Assembly (NCBI GenBank): GCA_028716065.1
Contig: JAQUQN010000012.1
Location: 1 to 19,883, forward strand
Source: Candidatus Omnitrophota bacterium
GTDB taxonomy: Bacteria; Omnitrophota; Gorgyraeia; 2-01-FULL-45-10
Direction: 5' to 3'
DNA: 19,883 nt
The notes under the pieces are model-generated. The model had not been told where the DNA came from. It saw only the letters and a program-made list of their open reading frames with translations, and made no database searches. Below, piece after piece: positions 7,930 to 16,264 of this stretch (its first letter is position 1; every line of letters starts with the position of its first letter). Position numbers and translations under genes: made by a program.

Positions 7930-9390
7930 TTACCTCGTCATTGCGCTGGCGAACGCTTTCTTATCTTTATCCTGCGAACCGCGTTTTTCGCGGTTCGGGC
8001 ACTTTCCGGTCCAGCAATAAAGACAAAGCTTCTCTTTGGGCATTCCTATGGCACTTATCATGTCCTCCACCGTCTGATATCTCAAAGTGGTAACCTCCAG
8101 GTCTTTAGTGATCCAATCGACCATGCTCTTATATTTTTCGGACCTGTGATCTATGTATTCGGAGACGTCGTCGATGTCGCGCCCTTCCAGACTGCGGATG
8201 GCCCTCCTCGCGACCAGTTCATTTATACTTCTCGTGGATAGGTTAAACCTGCAGGGGAACATGAGAGGAGGACAGGCCGGCCTGGCATGGACTTCCTTCG
8301 CGCCGTTATCCCATAATTTTTTTACCGTAAAATTTTTAAGCTGGGTCCCCCTTACGATAGAATCCTCGCATACCACGATCCTGTTGCCTTCAATTATCTC
8401 CTTGACCGGCACGAGTTTCATCCTCGCCACCAGGTCTCTCGTCTCCTGGGACGGAGGGGTATAGCTTCTCCCGTATCCCGGGGTGTACTTTACCAAAGGA
8501 CGCCTGTAAGGCTTGCCCGATTCTATCGCATAACCTATGGCATGGCCCACGCCGGAATCCGGCACTCCGGAAACCACATCCACTTTAATGTCCTTATCCC
8601 TCTTTGCCAGCGACCGGCCGCACCTCTCGCGCGTCATCTCCACATTGATACCCTCATACGTAGATGCAGGAAACCCTGTATATACCCACAAGAACGCGCA
8701 GATCTGGTTGGTCTCGTGCCCGGGCTTTTTCTGCGTCATGCCCTTTTCATTCAAGAGAATTATTTCTCCTGGCTGGAGAAACTTTACGGTCTCAAAATCG
8801 TTATTGGGAAAGGCGCATGTTTCCGAGGTAATGGCCCAGTCTTCCCTGAATTTTCCGATAATCAAAGGCGTATAGCCAAATCTGTCCCTGGCGGCATATA
8901 TACCATCTCTGTTCAGAATCAGGAGAGAGCATGATCCCTCTATCACGTCGAACATCTTCTCTATGCCGGTTACCAGATCGTCTTCCTGCGTTATCAGTTT
9001 TGCTATCAGTTCCGTAGCATTGACGTTATCCTTGCTGAATTCGCTGAAAGAGGCGCCTTTCTTCAAGAGATCTCGTACCAATTCTTCCGCATTTTCTATG
9101 AAACCGTTCGTGACGATACAGAAAGGCCCAAACTTGGACTTGAGATACATGGGCTGTTCTTCGGAGGCGCTTATCACGCCTATGCCCTTATTGCCTTTCA
9201 TCCGCCTGCTGTCTTCATAAAACTTTGATTTAAACTGGGTCTGGCTGATGTTATGTATCTGGCGCGTAAAATCTTCTCCGAGAACGGCCATCCCTCCGAA
9301 TTCGGTACCAAGATGCGAATGATAATCGGTGCCGTAGAAGAGGGCCTTCGCGCAATCTCCTTTTGAAACCACTCCAAAAATACCGCTCAT
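7930..9390 (-). CDS. Amidophosphoribosyltransferase (PurF) homologue with altered glutaminase site
   Basis: A 486-residue PurF homologue. True PurF makes phosphoribosylamine from PRPP and glutamine, the first step of purine synthesis. The phosphoribosyltransferase half looks intact: GVPDSG (275-280), the PRPP loop CEDSIVRGT (341-349) and four cysteines at the Fe-S cluster positions (231, 380, and 456/459 in CLYC). The N-terminal Ntn-hydrolase half is altered. The catalytic Cys after Met is Ser2 (AGC), the glutamine-binding Arg of HVRYST is Ser74 in VISASE, and the Asp of SDTE is Ala125; the oxyanion NG (95-96) remains. A strong GGAGG 7 nt upstream fixes the start, so no other N-terminus supplies the Cys. 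It may use ammonia, a partner glutaminase or another substrate. Confidence 0.9.
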   Translation of the reverse strand: MSGIFGVVSKGDCAKALFYGTDYHSHLGTEFGGMAVLGEDFTRQIHNISQTQFKSKFYEDSRRMKGNKGIGVISASEEQPMYLKSKFGPFCIVTNGFIENAEELVRDLLKKGASFSEFSKDNVNATELIAKLITQEDDLVTGIEKMFDVIEGSCSLLILNRDGIYAARDRFGYTPLIIGKFREDWAITSETCAFPNNDFETVKFLQPGEIILLNEKGMTQKKPGHETNQICAFLWVYTGFPASTYEGINVEMTRERCGRSLAKRDKDIKVDVVSGVPDSGVGHAIGYAIESGKPYRRPLVKYTPGYGRSYTPPSQETRDLVARMKLVPVKEIIEGNRIVVCEDSIVRGTQLKNFTVKKLWDNGAKEVHARPACPPLMFPCRFNLSTRSINELVARRAIRSLEGRDIDDVSEYIDHRSEKYKSMVDWITKDLEVTTLRYQTVEDMISAIGMPKEKLCLYCWTGKCPNREKRGSQDKDKKAFASAMTR

Positions 9391-9408
9391 CTTATACCTC
9401 CAAAAAAG

Positions 9409-10065
9409 TTACTGCTTCTGACTATCTAAAAATTCCCGCATATCTTCCGGCAGATCCGCGATGAGCTTCAGGCGCGCCCCGGTAACGGGATGTTGAAATT
9501 CCAGGGAATGGGCGTGAAGCGCCGTCCTCCTGAACCTTAATTTGAAATCCTTCCTATAGGCATATACGCTTTCGCCGACTATCGGATGGCCCACGGAGGC
9601 CATGTGGATCCTTATCTGGTTAGTCCTGCCGGTGACCGGAATAACTTCTAAAATACTGTAATCCCTTTTTTTCGACCTTACCGCGTACTCCGTCAGGGCC
9701 GGTTCTTTTCTTTTTTTATTCCTGTTATAAATAGGGCTCTTTATCGCTCCGCTATTGTTTCTGACAATACCTTGAACAAACGCCACGTACGACTTCTTGA
9801 CTGCCCTGGATCTGAAACTCTCCATCATGCGCTGCTGGGCCGATTTGCCTTTTGCAAAGATTACCAGGCCCGACGTCTCCCTGTCCAGCCTGTGGCATGG
9901 GTAGGCATTGGCTAAGACCCCTTTTCTGTCAAGATAGTCATTCAAAAGATGTGTCAGCGTATTTTTCTCTTTCCTGGGCGTGGGTATTACGAGCATTCCA
10001 GATGGTTTATCGGCGACGATTATCCACTCATCCTCATAGATTATCTTATAACCTTTCACGCCCAT
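9409..10065 (-). CDS. RluA-family pseudouridine synthase
   Basis: A 218-residue enzyme that isomerises uridine to pseudouridine in rRNA or tRNA. The catalytic motif HRLDRETSGL carries Asp61, and the C-terminal half shows PVTGRTNQIRIHMASVGHPIVGE, the family's second conserved block. There is no N-terminal S4 RNA-binding domain, so it is of the short RluA/TruC-like type; the target base cannot be told. It starts 11 bp after the CNNM-like gene and ends 18 bp before the PurF homologue, inside the operon. Confidence 0.93.
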   Translation of the reverse strand: MGVKGYKIIYEDEWIIVADKPSGMLVIPTPRKEKNTLTHLLNDYLDRKGVLANAYPCHRLDRETSGLVIFAKGKSAQQRMMESFRSRAVKKSYVAFVQGIVRNNSGAIKSPIYNRNKKRKEPALTEYAVRSKKRDYSILEVIPVTGRTNQIRIHMASVGHPIVGESVYAYRKDFKLRFRRTALHAHSLEFQHPVTGARLKLIADLPEDMREFLDSQKQ

Positions 10066-10076
10066 ACAGTCTTTTA

Positions 10077-11099
10077 TTATGATTTTATCTTTTTGGAACT
10101 GCGGAAATCGTACTCATCGCTTATCTCGCCCACTATCTCTTCCAGGAGATCCTCGAGCGTTATGATACCGACTACCCGGTTCTGCGCGTCCGTCACCACG
10201 GCGATATGCGTATGGCCCTTCTGGAACTCCTTCAGGAGTTCCGTCACCTTCTTGGTGTCCGGCACGAAAGTCGGCGAGTATATTATGTCATGCAATACCA
10301 CCAGGTTCCTGTTGGCCGCCATGTTCAGAAGGTCCTTCATGTTTATGACGCCCACGATATTATCCGGATTATCTTTATATACCGGCAGGCGCGAGTAACC
10401 CGATTCGAGCACTTTCTCCAGAATATTATCGAAATCCGCGTTTATATCAATCGCTATCATGCCTTTCTTCGGAGTCATGACATTTTTGACGACAGTCTTG
10501 TTGAAATCAAAGACCTTGGAGAGCATCTTATACATCTCTTTTTGAAGCGCGTCATCCTCCTCGCCCATCTTGATCATGGCGCGTATCTCTTCTTCCGTGA
10601 TGAGATAGGACTTGCCCGTCGCCTTGCCCCCTATAGCGTTCAGGATGGCGTTCGTGATCACATCCAGTATCCTGACGACGGGCGCGAAGATATCTATGAG
10701 AAATTTTACAGGCCTTGCCAGGGCGAGCGAAAGCCTTTCCGGGTATCTCGCGGCGAAGGTCTTTGCGGCGACCTCAAAGACTATGATAAGAAACGTGACT
10801 ATTACCGTCGCGAATAAAACCCCTTTATTCTCATCATCCAAAACGTATATCATTATCGCCGTCATTATGGACGCCGCCATAACATTGACTACGTTATTCG
10901 CGACGAGTATCGTGCCGAAAAACCGTTCGGGGGCCTCCAGGATTTTGATTATCAATCTGGCGGCCCTGGAACCATCTCTGGCAAGTTTGCGCAACCGTAT
11001 GCGGCTTACGGATATTATTGAGGTTTCTGAGGCGGCCGTAATGGCCGCCAGGGCCAGCAATAATATCAATAATGAGATCTTGATCAGATATTCCGTCAC
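10077..11099 (-). CDS. CNNM/CorC-type membrane protein with CBS pair
   Basis: A 340-residue member of the hemolysin C/CorC/CNNM family. The N-terminal CNNM (DUF21) membrane domain spans about residues 1-155, with the typical SETSIISVSRIRLRKLA and ANNVVNV segments. The CBS pair covers about 205-325 (VMTPKKGMIAID, YSRLPVYKDNPDNIVGVI, THIAVVTD). Members are linked to Mg2+ or Co2+ efflux, with ATP-Mg binding at the CBS pair. The protein stops shortly after GIITLEDLLEEIVGEI, so the C-terminal CorC_HlyC domain found in most 420-450-residue members is absent. The start is GTG, overlapping the TGA of the DUF502 gene. Confidence 0.9.
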   Translation of the reverse strand: MTEYLIKISLLILLLALAAITAASETSIISVSRIRLRKLARDGSRAARLIIKILEAPERFFGTILVANNVVNVMAASIMTAIMIYVLDDENKGVLFATVIVTFLIIVFEVAAKTFAARYPERLSLALARPVKFLIDIFAPVVRILDVITNAILNAIGGKATGKSYLITEEEIRAMIKMGEEDDALQKEMYKMLSKVFDFNKTVVKNVMTPKKGMIAIDINADFDNILEKVLESGYSRLPVYKDNPDNIVGVINMKDLLNMAANRNLVVLHDIIYSPTFVPDTKKVTELLKEFQKGHTHIAVVTDAQNRVVGIITLEDLLEEIVGEISDEYDFRSSKKIKS

Positions 11100-11686
11100 G
11101 GCGTGAATATACCTCCCGACACTATAAGTTTAAACCCTTCTTCTATGGACATATTTAAGACCTTGACCTGGTTTCTGGGCACGAGGATCAGAAATCCGCT
11201 GAATGGGGTCGGCGTCGTGGCTATGAAAACGTGTACGAGCTTCTCACCCGTCTTCTCCTCGGCTTCTTTCAAACCGTCGTTGGTAAGAAACCCCACCGAC
11301 CAGATGCCTTTGGACGGATATTCCACCAGGACCACCTTCTTGAAGGCCGGCTTGTTACTGGATATGAAAGAATCTACCACCTGCTTGGCTGGCGGATATA
11401 TCTGGCGGACGAGCGGAAGCTTCAAAAACCACTTTTCAATGGCGTAAAAAATCCTCCTTCCGAAAAAATTTGTCGCAATGAACCCCACGATAAAGGCGGT
11501 AAGTATCAGAAGGATGAAGCCGAGGCCCGGAACGCCGAAACCCAGATACTTTTTAAGATAGAAATTTATCGGCTTGCCCCATATCCCGTCGATAAAGACG
11601 AAGATGATAAATACGAGATATACCGTGATCAGAACCGGCAATGTAATCAATAACCCTGTAACGAAATAACGTTTTATTCTTGACAT
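11096..11686 (-). CDS. DUF502 family membrane protein
   Basis: A 196-residue inner-membrane protein with two helices near its N-terminus (about 8-32 and 54-73) and a conserved cytosolic part holding IYPPAKQVVDSF (96-107) and the FIATTPTPFSGFLILVP segment. Both are characteristic of DUF502, a family spread through bacteria and plants (the LIKE-COV proteins) with no settled biochemical role. It starts 4 bp after the permease gene and shares a GTGA overlap with the CNNM-like gene, so the two are probably made together. Confidence 0.9.
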   Translation of the reverse strand: MSRIKRYFVTGLLITLPVLITVYLVFIIFVFIDGIWGKPINFYLKKYLGFGVPGLGFILLILTAFIVGFIATNFFGRRIFYAIEKWFLKLPLVRQIYPPAKQVVDSFISSNKPAFKKVVLVEYPSKGIWSVGFLTNDGLKEAEEKTGEKLVHVFIATTPTPFSGFLILVPRNQVKVLNMSIEEGFKLIVSGGIFTP

Positions 11687-11690
11687 ATCC

Positions 11691-13073
11691 TCACCTGTAT
11701 ATTGGCAGAACTAAAAGCGCGATCCAAACGACAGCGGTGGTTATGACACCCACTGTCAACCCTATACCCACCCAACGGAAAAAAGTCATTCTTATATTCT
11801 TATCTTTCTCCAGAATGCCCAGGGCTACTATATTGGCGGTCGATCCGATCAAAGTGATATTCCCCCCGAAACACCCTCCGAATAAAAGCGCCCACCATAA
11901 AGGCTGGAGGTTTATGCTTAAGCTCTTCAGGCTCTGAATGACCGGAATGAACGCCGCTACCAGTATGACGTTGTCCAGCATGCTCGATCCGATCGCCGAG
12001 ATCCAAAGTATCATCCCGATCAAAAGAGATATATTGTTTGAGGTAAAGGCAAATAATTTGCCCGCCAGGATATCCGTAGCCCCGGTATACTTGAGCGTAC
12101 CCGCCTGCGCGAAGAGAAGCAAAAAGAAAAGGAGCGTCCACCATTCCACGTCTTTCTCTATGAATTCACGGGCCTTGTTCCTCTTCCATATCATCACGCA
12201 ACCGCTCGATATGAGAGGCATCGTCAATAAAACGGTGTTGGGTTCCAGTCCCCACAATAACTCCAGCCGGTGATGCAGGGATATGAATAATAACGTTATC
12301 CCGAAGATACCCAGGGAGATCTTCAATTCCTTCTCGGGAGGAACGGATATCAATTTAATCAATATTTCATTGGCTCCCAGTTCTTTTATCTTCTCATCCA
12401 GGGCCTTCAGCGGTTTGCGATACCATTTTTTTACTACGAAGATGGTAACCGCAAGGCAGACCAGCATTATCGGAAAGGCCTTGAATATAAAATCTTCGAA
12501 AGTCAAACCCGATTTAGAGGCTATGAGTATCCCTATGGGATTGCCCAGCACCGTCCCCGCGGAGCCGATATTGGTCATGAGAATGGAAATTATGACAAAA
12601 GGCGTGGCATCCACCTCGAAATAATCGCATATCTCGAAGATCGCCGCCACGATGAAGATTATAGAAGTCACCTCGTCGACCGCGCAGGCCAATAACGCGG
12701 ATATGAGCGAGATCGCGATGAGAAACTTGTTCGCTGTCAGGTTTTTGATCCTCAGGATCAGGCTGACGAGCCATGCAAAGAACCCAGAGTCTTTCAGAAG
12801 GCCTATCAGGACCATCATCCCCACTAAAAAAAGTATCACTTCCAGAGACGCGGCCTTTACGACGCCCTCTAAATCTATCGTGCGGGTTATCAGGAGGATG
12901 GCCGTTCCCAGAAAGGCAAAACTGAGACGGAAATCCCAGAAAAAGAGAGTCCCCAATATCGAGACGGAGAATATGGAAATAGAGAGAGACTGGTGGGAAT
13001 TAAGTCCGATATGCGTACTTAAAAATCCCAGGCTTACGGAGATTACGATAAGCGCTATGAATTTTTTGATCAT
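11691..13073 (-). CDS. SLC13/ArsB/NhaD-type ion permease
   Basis: A 460-residue membrane protein with about eleven to twelve helices. It shows the two re-entrant signature loops of the ion transporter superfamily: NIGSAGTVLGNPIG (168-181) and GGNITLIGSTAN (403-414). These place it with ArsB, NhaD, P-protein and SLC13 carriers. The exact substrate (arsenite, Na+/H+ or an anion) is not readable. No arsR or arsC is nearby, so arsenic resistance is unsupported. It starts 1 bp after the CBS-pair gene, whose product could be its regulatory partner. Confidence 0.88.
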   Translation of the reverse strand: MIKKFIALIVISVSLGFLSTHIGLNSHQSLSISIFSVSILGTLFFWDFRLSFAFLGTAILLITRTIDLEGVVKAASLEVILFLVGMMVLIGLLKDSGFFAWLVSLILRIKNLTANKFLIAISLISALLACAVDEVTSIIFIVAAIFEICDYFEVDATPFVIISILMTNIGSAGTVLGNPIGILIASKSGLTFEDFIFKAFPIMLVCLAVTIFVVKKWYRKPLKALDEKIKELGANEILIKLISVPPEKELKISLGIFGITLLFISLHHRLELLWGLEPNTVLLTMPLISSGCVMIWKRNKAREFIEKDVEWWTLLFFLLLFAQAGTLKYTGATDILAGKLFAFTSNNISLLIGMILWISAIGSSMLDNVILVAAFIPVIQSLKSLSINLQPLWWALLFGGCFGGNITLIGSTANIVALGILEKDKNIRMTFFRWVGIGLTVGVITTAVVWIALLVLPIYR

Positions 13074-13074
13074 C

Positions 13075-13536
13075 TTATTCCGTTATTCCGGCTTCCTGCG
13101 ATAAGGCCCTCACCACGTCACAACGCGTGATCACGCCTATGGGGTGCTTATCTTTATCAACTACTATGACCCTTCTCTCGCTTTTGGTCAACATTATCCT
13201 GGAGGCCTCGGTAAGCGTGGCATCTTCCAGGATCGTGGGAACCTCTTTACGCATTATATCTTTCACGGAGATATTCTCGAGCGCGGCCATCTTTTTCAGT
13301 TCCGCTTTTGAGTCTTCCACATAAACAAAAGTCCCGACGTTCTTGACATAGGCGGGCAAAATGGCATTCAACACTTCTCTTTCCGTAAACACGCCGACAA
13401 GCACCTTATTGGAATCGACTATGGGAAGCCCGCTCATGCCCGTCTTTATCAACATCCTCAATCCTTCTTTGGCGTTCATATCCGCGGATATGAATTTGAT
13501 ATCCGTCGTCATGATATCCTTAATCCTTGATTTCAT
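13075..13536 (-). CDS. Stand-alone CBS domain-pair protein
   Basis: A 153-residue soluble protein made almost entirely of two CBS motifs (about 8-63 and 93-150), each opening with the IMxxD/IMRKE element and closing with a GVFTEREV or GVITRCDV strand-helix. CBS pairs usually bind adenine nucleotides or S-adenosylmethionine and regulate a partner. The start at 13536 has a good AGGGGG ribosome site. It sits between two transporter genes (16 bp after the Nramp-like gene, 1 bp before the permease), so it may sense cellular energy state for either. Confidence 0.9.
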   Translation of the reverse strand: MKSRIKDIMTTDIKFISADMNAKEGLRMLIKTGMSGLPIVDSNKVLVGVFTEREVLNAILPAYVKNVGTFVYVEDSKAELKKMAALENISVKDIMRKEVPTILEDATLTEASRIMLTKSERRVIVVDKDKHPIGVITRCDVVRALSQEAGITE

Positions 13537-13552
13537 AATGGCCCCCTTATAA

Positions 13553-14812
13553 TTATCGCCTCGGCAACAACATCATCACGGTCAATGTCGTCGTCAGGCC
13601 TATCATTATTATTACAGTAACCCAGGATATAACATTATAAAAAAGAGAGTTTTTATACTGGCCCATGAGGCGCTTGTCATTAATCAGAAGCAGCATGAAA
13701 ACAAGAACGAACGGCAGGAATACGGAATTGGCTACCTGGGATATGAGCATGACCTTTATGAGATTTATCCCTGGGAACATTATAACGCCTGCGCCTATCA
13801 GTATCAGGACCGTGAAAAGAATGTAGAACTGCGGCGCGTCCTTCATGCGTTTATCCACCCCTGCCTCCCATCCCAACCCCTCGCATACCGAATAACTCGC
13901 GGCCAGGGGCAGGATCATCGCCGAGAATAACGATGCGTTGAAAAGCCCGAACGCGAAAAGGGCCGCGCAATAATTTCCGGCAAGCGGCTTCAGGGCCAGA
14001 GCGGCCTCCTTGGCGGTCTCTATCCTTATACCTTTAGAAAAGAGCGTATCGGCGCAGACCAGCACTATGAAAAACGCCACGACGCTCATGACTATGCCGC
14101 CGATGGTCACGTCAAGCCTGGCGTATTTGTAATCATTGATATGTATGCCCTTTTCAACAGTCGTAGACTGCTGATAGAACTGCATCCACGGCGCTATGGT
14201 GGTCCCTATCAATCCCATAAGTATGAGCAGATACCCTCTATCGAATTTGAAACTTGGAGATACCAACTCTTTAGAAACCAATTTCCAGTCGGGCTCTACC
14301 AAAAAACCGGTTATTATATACGCCAGATAAAAAAACGACCCTATCAGAAAGACCTTCTCGACCGACTTATAGTTCCCCTTGGCGATGACCCACCAGATGA
14401 CGACCGCCGCTACAGGAAGTGACGCGAACCGCGGAATGCCGAATATCTCACCGCTGGCGGCTATGCCGGAAAATTCGGACATTATATTAAAGAGAGCGGA
14501 AAATAAAAAAATGGCCATCGCGTAAAAGGTGATCTTGACGCCGTATTTTTCCCTTATGAGATCGGATAGGCCCTTCCCCGTCACGATGCCCATCCTCGCG
14601 CACATCTCCTGAAGCACGATCAGGGGCAGGACCATGGGTATGAATATCCATAACGTGGAATAGCCGAAACGGGCTCCCGCTACGGAATAGGTAGTGATGC
14701 CGCCGGCGTCATTTCCTATGCTGGCGGTGATTATGCCGGGGCCCATCACGCTCAGAAATATTAATATATTCCTGAAAAAAGTCGGTTTTTTACCATCGTT
14801 CTGGCTCTTCAT
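13553..14812 (-). CDS. Nramp-related metal transporter with altered metal site
   Basis: A 419-residue membrane protein with about eleven helices and the Nramp fold, shown by GPGIITASIGNDAGG in helix 1 and AGARFGY after it. In manganese/iron Nramps helix 1 carries DPGN and helix 6 carries MPH. Here helix 1 reads D35-A-G-G38 and helix 6 reads A207-P-W209 in LIGTTIAPWMQFYQQS. The Asn and the sulphur ligand Met, which favour transition metals, are both missing, and the His is Trp. Loss of the Met is the change described in Nramp-related magnesium transporters, so Mg2+ is the likelier substrate. The preceding MgtE_N/CBS gene, 10 bp upstream, fits that reading. Confidence 0.88.
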   Translation of the reverse strand: MKSQNDGKKPTFFRNILIFLSVMGPGIITASIGNDAGGITTYSVAGARFGYSTLWIFIPMVLPLIVLQEMCARMGIVTGKGLSDLIREKYGVKITFYAMAIFLFSALFNIMSEFSGIAASGEIFGIPRFASLPVAAVVIWWVIAKGNYKSVEKVFLIGSFFYLAYIITGFLVEPDWKLVSKELVSPSFKFDRGYLLILMGLIGTTIAPWMQFYQQSTTVEKGIHINDYKYARLDVTIGGIVMSVVAFFIVLVCADTLFSKGIRIETAKEAALALKPLAGNYCAALFAFGLFNASLFSAMILPLAASYSVCEGLGWEAGVDKRMKDAPQFYILFTVLILIGAGVIMFPGINLIKVMLISQVANSVFLPFVLVFMLLLINDKRLMGQYKNSLFYNVISWVTVIIMIGLTTTLTVMMLLPRR

Positions 14813-14822
14813 GAATCTACGC

Positions 14823-16145
14823 CTATATTCCCTTTGGCTTGCGCGGCCTCTTGCGCCACGCTATCGATATGACCTGTTCCAGGATATCGTCTATCGTGAT
14901 GATCCCCTGCAGGGTCTTCTTCTCGTCCACCACGGGAATGGCCGACATCTTATACTTGTCCATGAGATAGGCCACTTCCTTCACGCTATCGTTCAGGTAA
15001 ACATAAAGCGTATGCGCGAAAACGGTCTGGAGCGCCGTATCCTTGGGGTCGGCGAAGAGAAGGCGCCTTACGGTGGTGGTGCCTTTAAGATGGTTTTTTT
15101 CGTCGATTATGTAGATATAGGGCACGGTCTCGAATTCCCGGGTCTGGGTCCTGATGAACTGTATCGCGGACTCAACCGTCATCGTCTCGGACATCGACAC
15201 GAACTCCGTTGTCATGAGACCGCCGGCAGAATCACTCGAATAACCTAAAAGGGTGGAAAGCTTCTTCGCCCTGTTCGATTCTATGAGGGTCAGCAAATTC
15301 TTAACGGTATTCTGAGGAAGCGCCTCCAGAAGATCTGTCGCGTCGTCCGAGGACATGCTCGATACGATCTGGGCAAATTCCTTTTTGTCGAGTTCCTTGA
15401 GGATCACCTTCTGGTCTTCCTCTTCGAGGTTCTCGAAAATCCTCGCCCTCGTCTTTATGTCGAGGGACCTGAAGAGCGCTATCCTCTGCGCCGGATTCAG
15501 GTCGAGTATTATCTCCCCCAGGTCGGCCGCCGGGATAGAGGCGATCTGCTTGTTCGATACGGACAGTTTCATGGACATGCTGGAAGGGTTTACGGAGACG
15601 GGCTGGATATATTTCCACGAGACCAGCTCCTCTTTTTTGAGATATCCCGAATTCTTATTGAAGGCCTTGACGATGAGATCCACCATTCTTCCCCATCCCA
15701 GCCTTCTGATTAGGCTTCTCAATCCTATATCCACATGAGCCACTATATAATCATTTTCCACCTTCAGGAGATGGATGTCGTTAACCCGTTTCAGGTTACG
15801 GTTATAGGTATCGACGACCTGTTGATCCAGTATATCGCGTCTTAAAAGAAATTCGTAATTCTTCGGAGCCGATTCAAATTTTATATCTTTAAGAGCGGTC
15901 TTGAGTATGATGTCGTCCTCTATCTCCGAAATGCTGGACCAGGGAACGCTCGCGTAGGATTTTTTAAAGAGGCCTTTCTTTATTATCAACTCTTCGGTCT
16001 TCGGGTATATGCTGTCCTGTTTTACCGAAATATCCCAGATATTACCTACAAATTTCCCGTCCGCGTCAAGGACACCCTTGCCCAGCACGGTGGAAAAATG
16101 TATGAACATCTCTCCCGCTTTTATCTTTATGTCATTGGTTATCAT
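14823..16145 (-). CDS. PRC-barrel / MgtE_N / CBS soluble regulatory protein
   Basis: A 440-residue protein with no membrane helix. Two PRC-barrel-like units lie at about 15-85 (LGKGVLDADGKFVGNIWDI) and 105-185 (LLRRDILDQQVV onward). They are followed by an MgtE N-terminal superhelical domain (205-305, with LRIALFRSL-like and AGGLM elements) and a CBS pair (310-430). MgtE_N plus CBS is the cytosolic Mg2+ sensor of the MgtE channel, but the channel domain is absent. It is the first gene of the operon and immediately precedes the Nramp-like transporter, so it is probably a separate gating or regulatory subunit. No ribosome site is obvious before the ATG at 16145. Confidence 0.88.
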   Translation of the reverse strand: MITNDIKIKAGEMFIHFSTVLGKGVLDADGKFVGNIWDISVKQDSIYPKTEELIIKKGLFKKSYASVPWSSISEIEDDIILKTALKDIKFESAPKNYEFLLRRDILDQQVVDTYNRNLKRVNDIHLLKVENDYIVAHVDIGLRSLIRRLGWGRMVDLIVKAFNKNSGYLKKEELVSWKYIQPVSVNPSSMSMKLSVSNKQIASIPAADLGEIILDLNPAQRIALFRSLDIKTRARIFENLEEEDQKVILKELDKKEFAQIVSSMSSDDATDLLEALPQNTVKNLLTLIESNRAKKLSTLLGYSSDSAGGLMTTEFVSMSETMTVESAIQFIRTQTREFETVPYIYIIDEKNHLKGTTTVRRLLFADPKDTALQTVFAHTLYVYLNDSVKEVAYLMDKYKMSAIPVVDEKKTLQGIITIDDILEQVISIAWRKRPRKPKGI

Positions 16146-16181
16146 AGTGTTATATTGGTTTAGCGCGCCTGTATCGTTATT

Positions 16182-16209
16182 ATTATAACCTTCCCAAAAA
16201 AATAGTCAA
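16182..16209 (-). promoter_or_regulatory. Putative sigma-70 promoter of the 13-gene operon
   Basis: On the minus strand, TTGACT (16204-16209) is followed after 16 bp by a perfect TATAAT (16182-16187). Transcription would begin near 16175, leaving a leader of about 30 nt before the ATG at 16145, too short for an M-box riboswitch. It is the only gap larger than 30 bp upstream of the whole minus-strand run. Confidence 0.6.
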
Positions 16210-16224
16210 TCTATTAAATAGCGA

Positions 16225-16253
16225 TTGACAGAGATATAAATATATAATAGACT
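16225..16253 (+). promoter_or_regulatory. Putative promoter of the GGDEF gene
   Basis: A perfect TTGACA (16225-16230) is followed after 17 bp by TAGACT (16248-16253), a four-of-six match to the -10 box. Transcription would start around 16260, nearly at the ATG (16265), implying a leaderless or very short leader. Its -35 box lies 15 bp from that of the divergent operon promoter, so the two may share regulation. Confidence 0.4.
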
Positions 16254-16264
16254 TATTAGCATAT

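Noticed and set aside
11691..13073. Arsenite efflux pump ArsB of an ars operon
   Set aside because: The superfamily loops are present, but there is no arsR, arsC or arsA nearby and the substrate cannot be read from the sequence.
14694..15248. A 184-codon plus-strand reading frame, and similar ones at 5998-6504 and 10206-10817
   Set aside because: Antisense shadows of the Nramp/MgtE_N, hexokinase and CNNM genes, with no recognisable domain.
16146..16181. M-box magnesium riboswitch before the MgtE_N/CBS gene
   Set aside because: The predicted leader is only about 30 nt, far shorter than an M-box.
16225..16248. TTGACA paired with the nearby TATAAT at 16243-16248
   Set aside because: The spacing is only 12 bp, too short for a sigma-70 promoter; TAGACT at 16248-16253 has the right 17-bp spacing.
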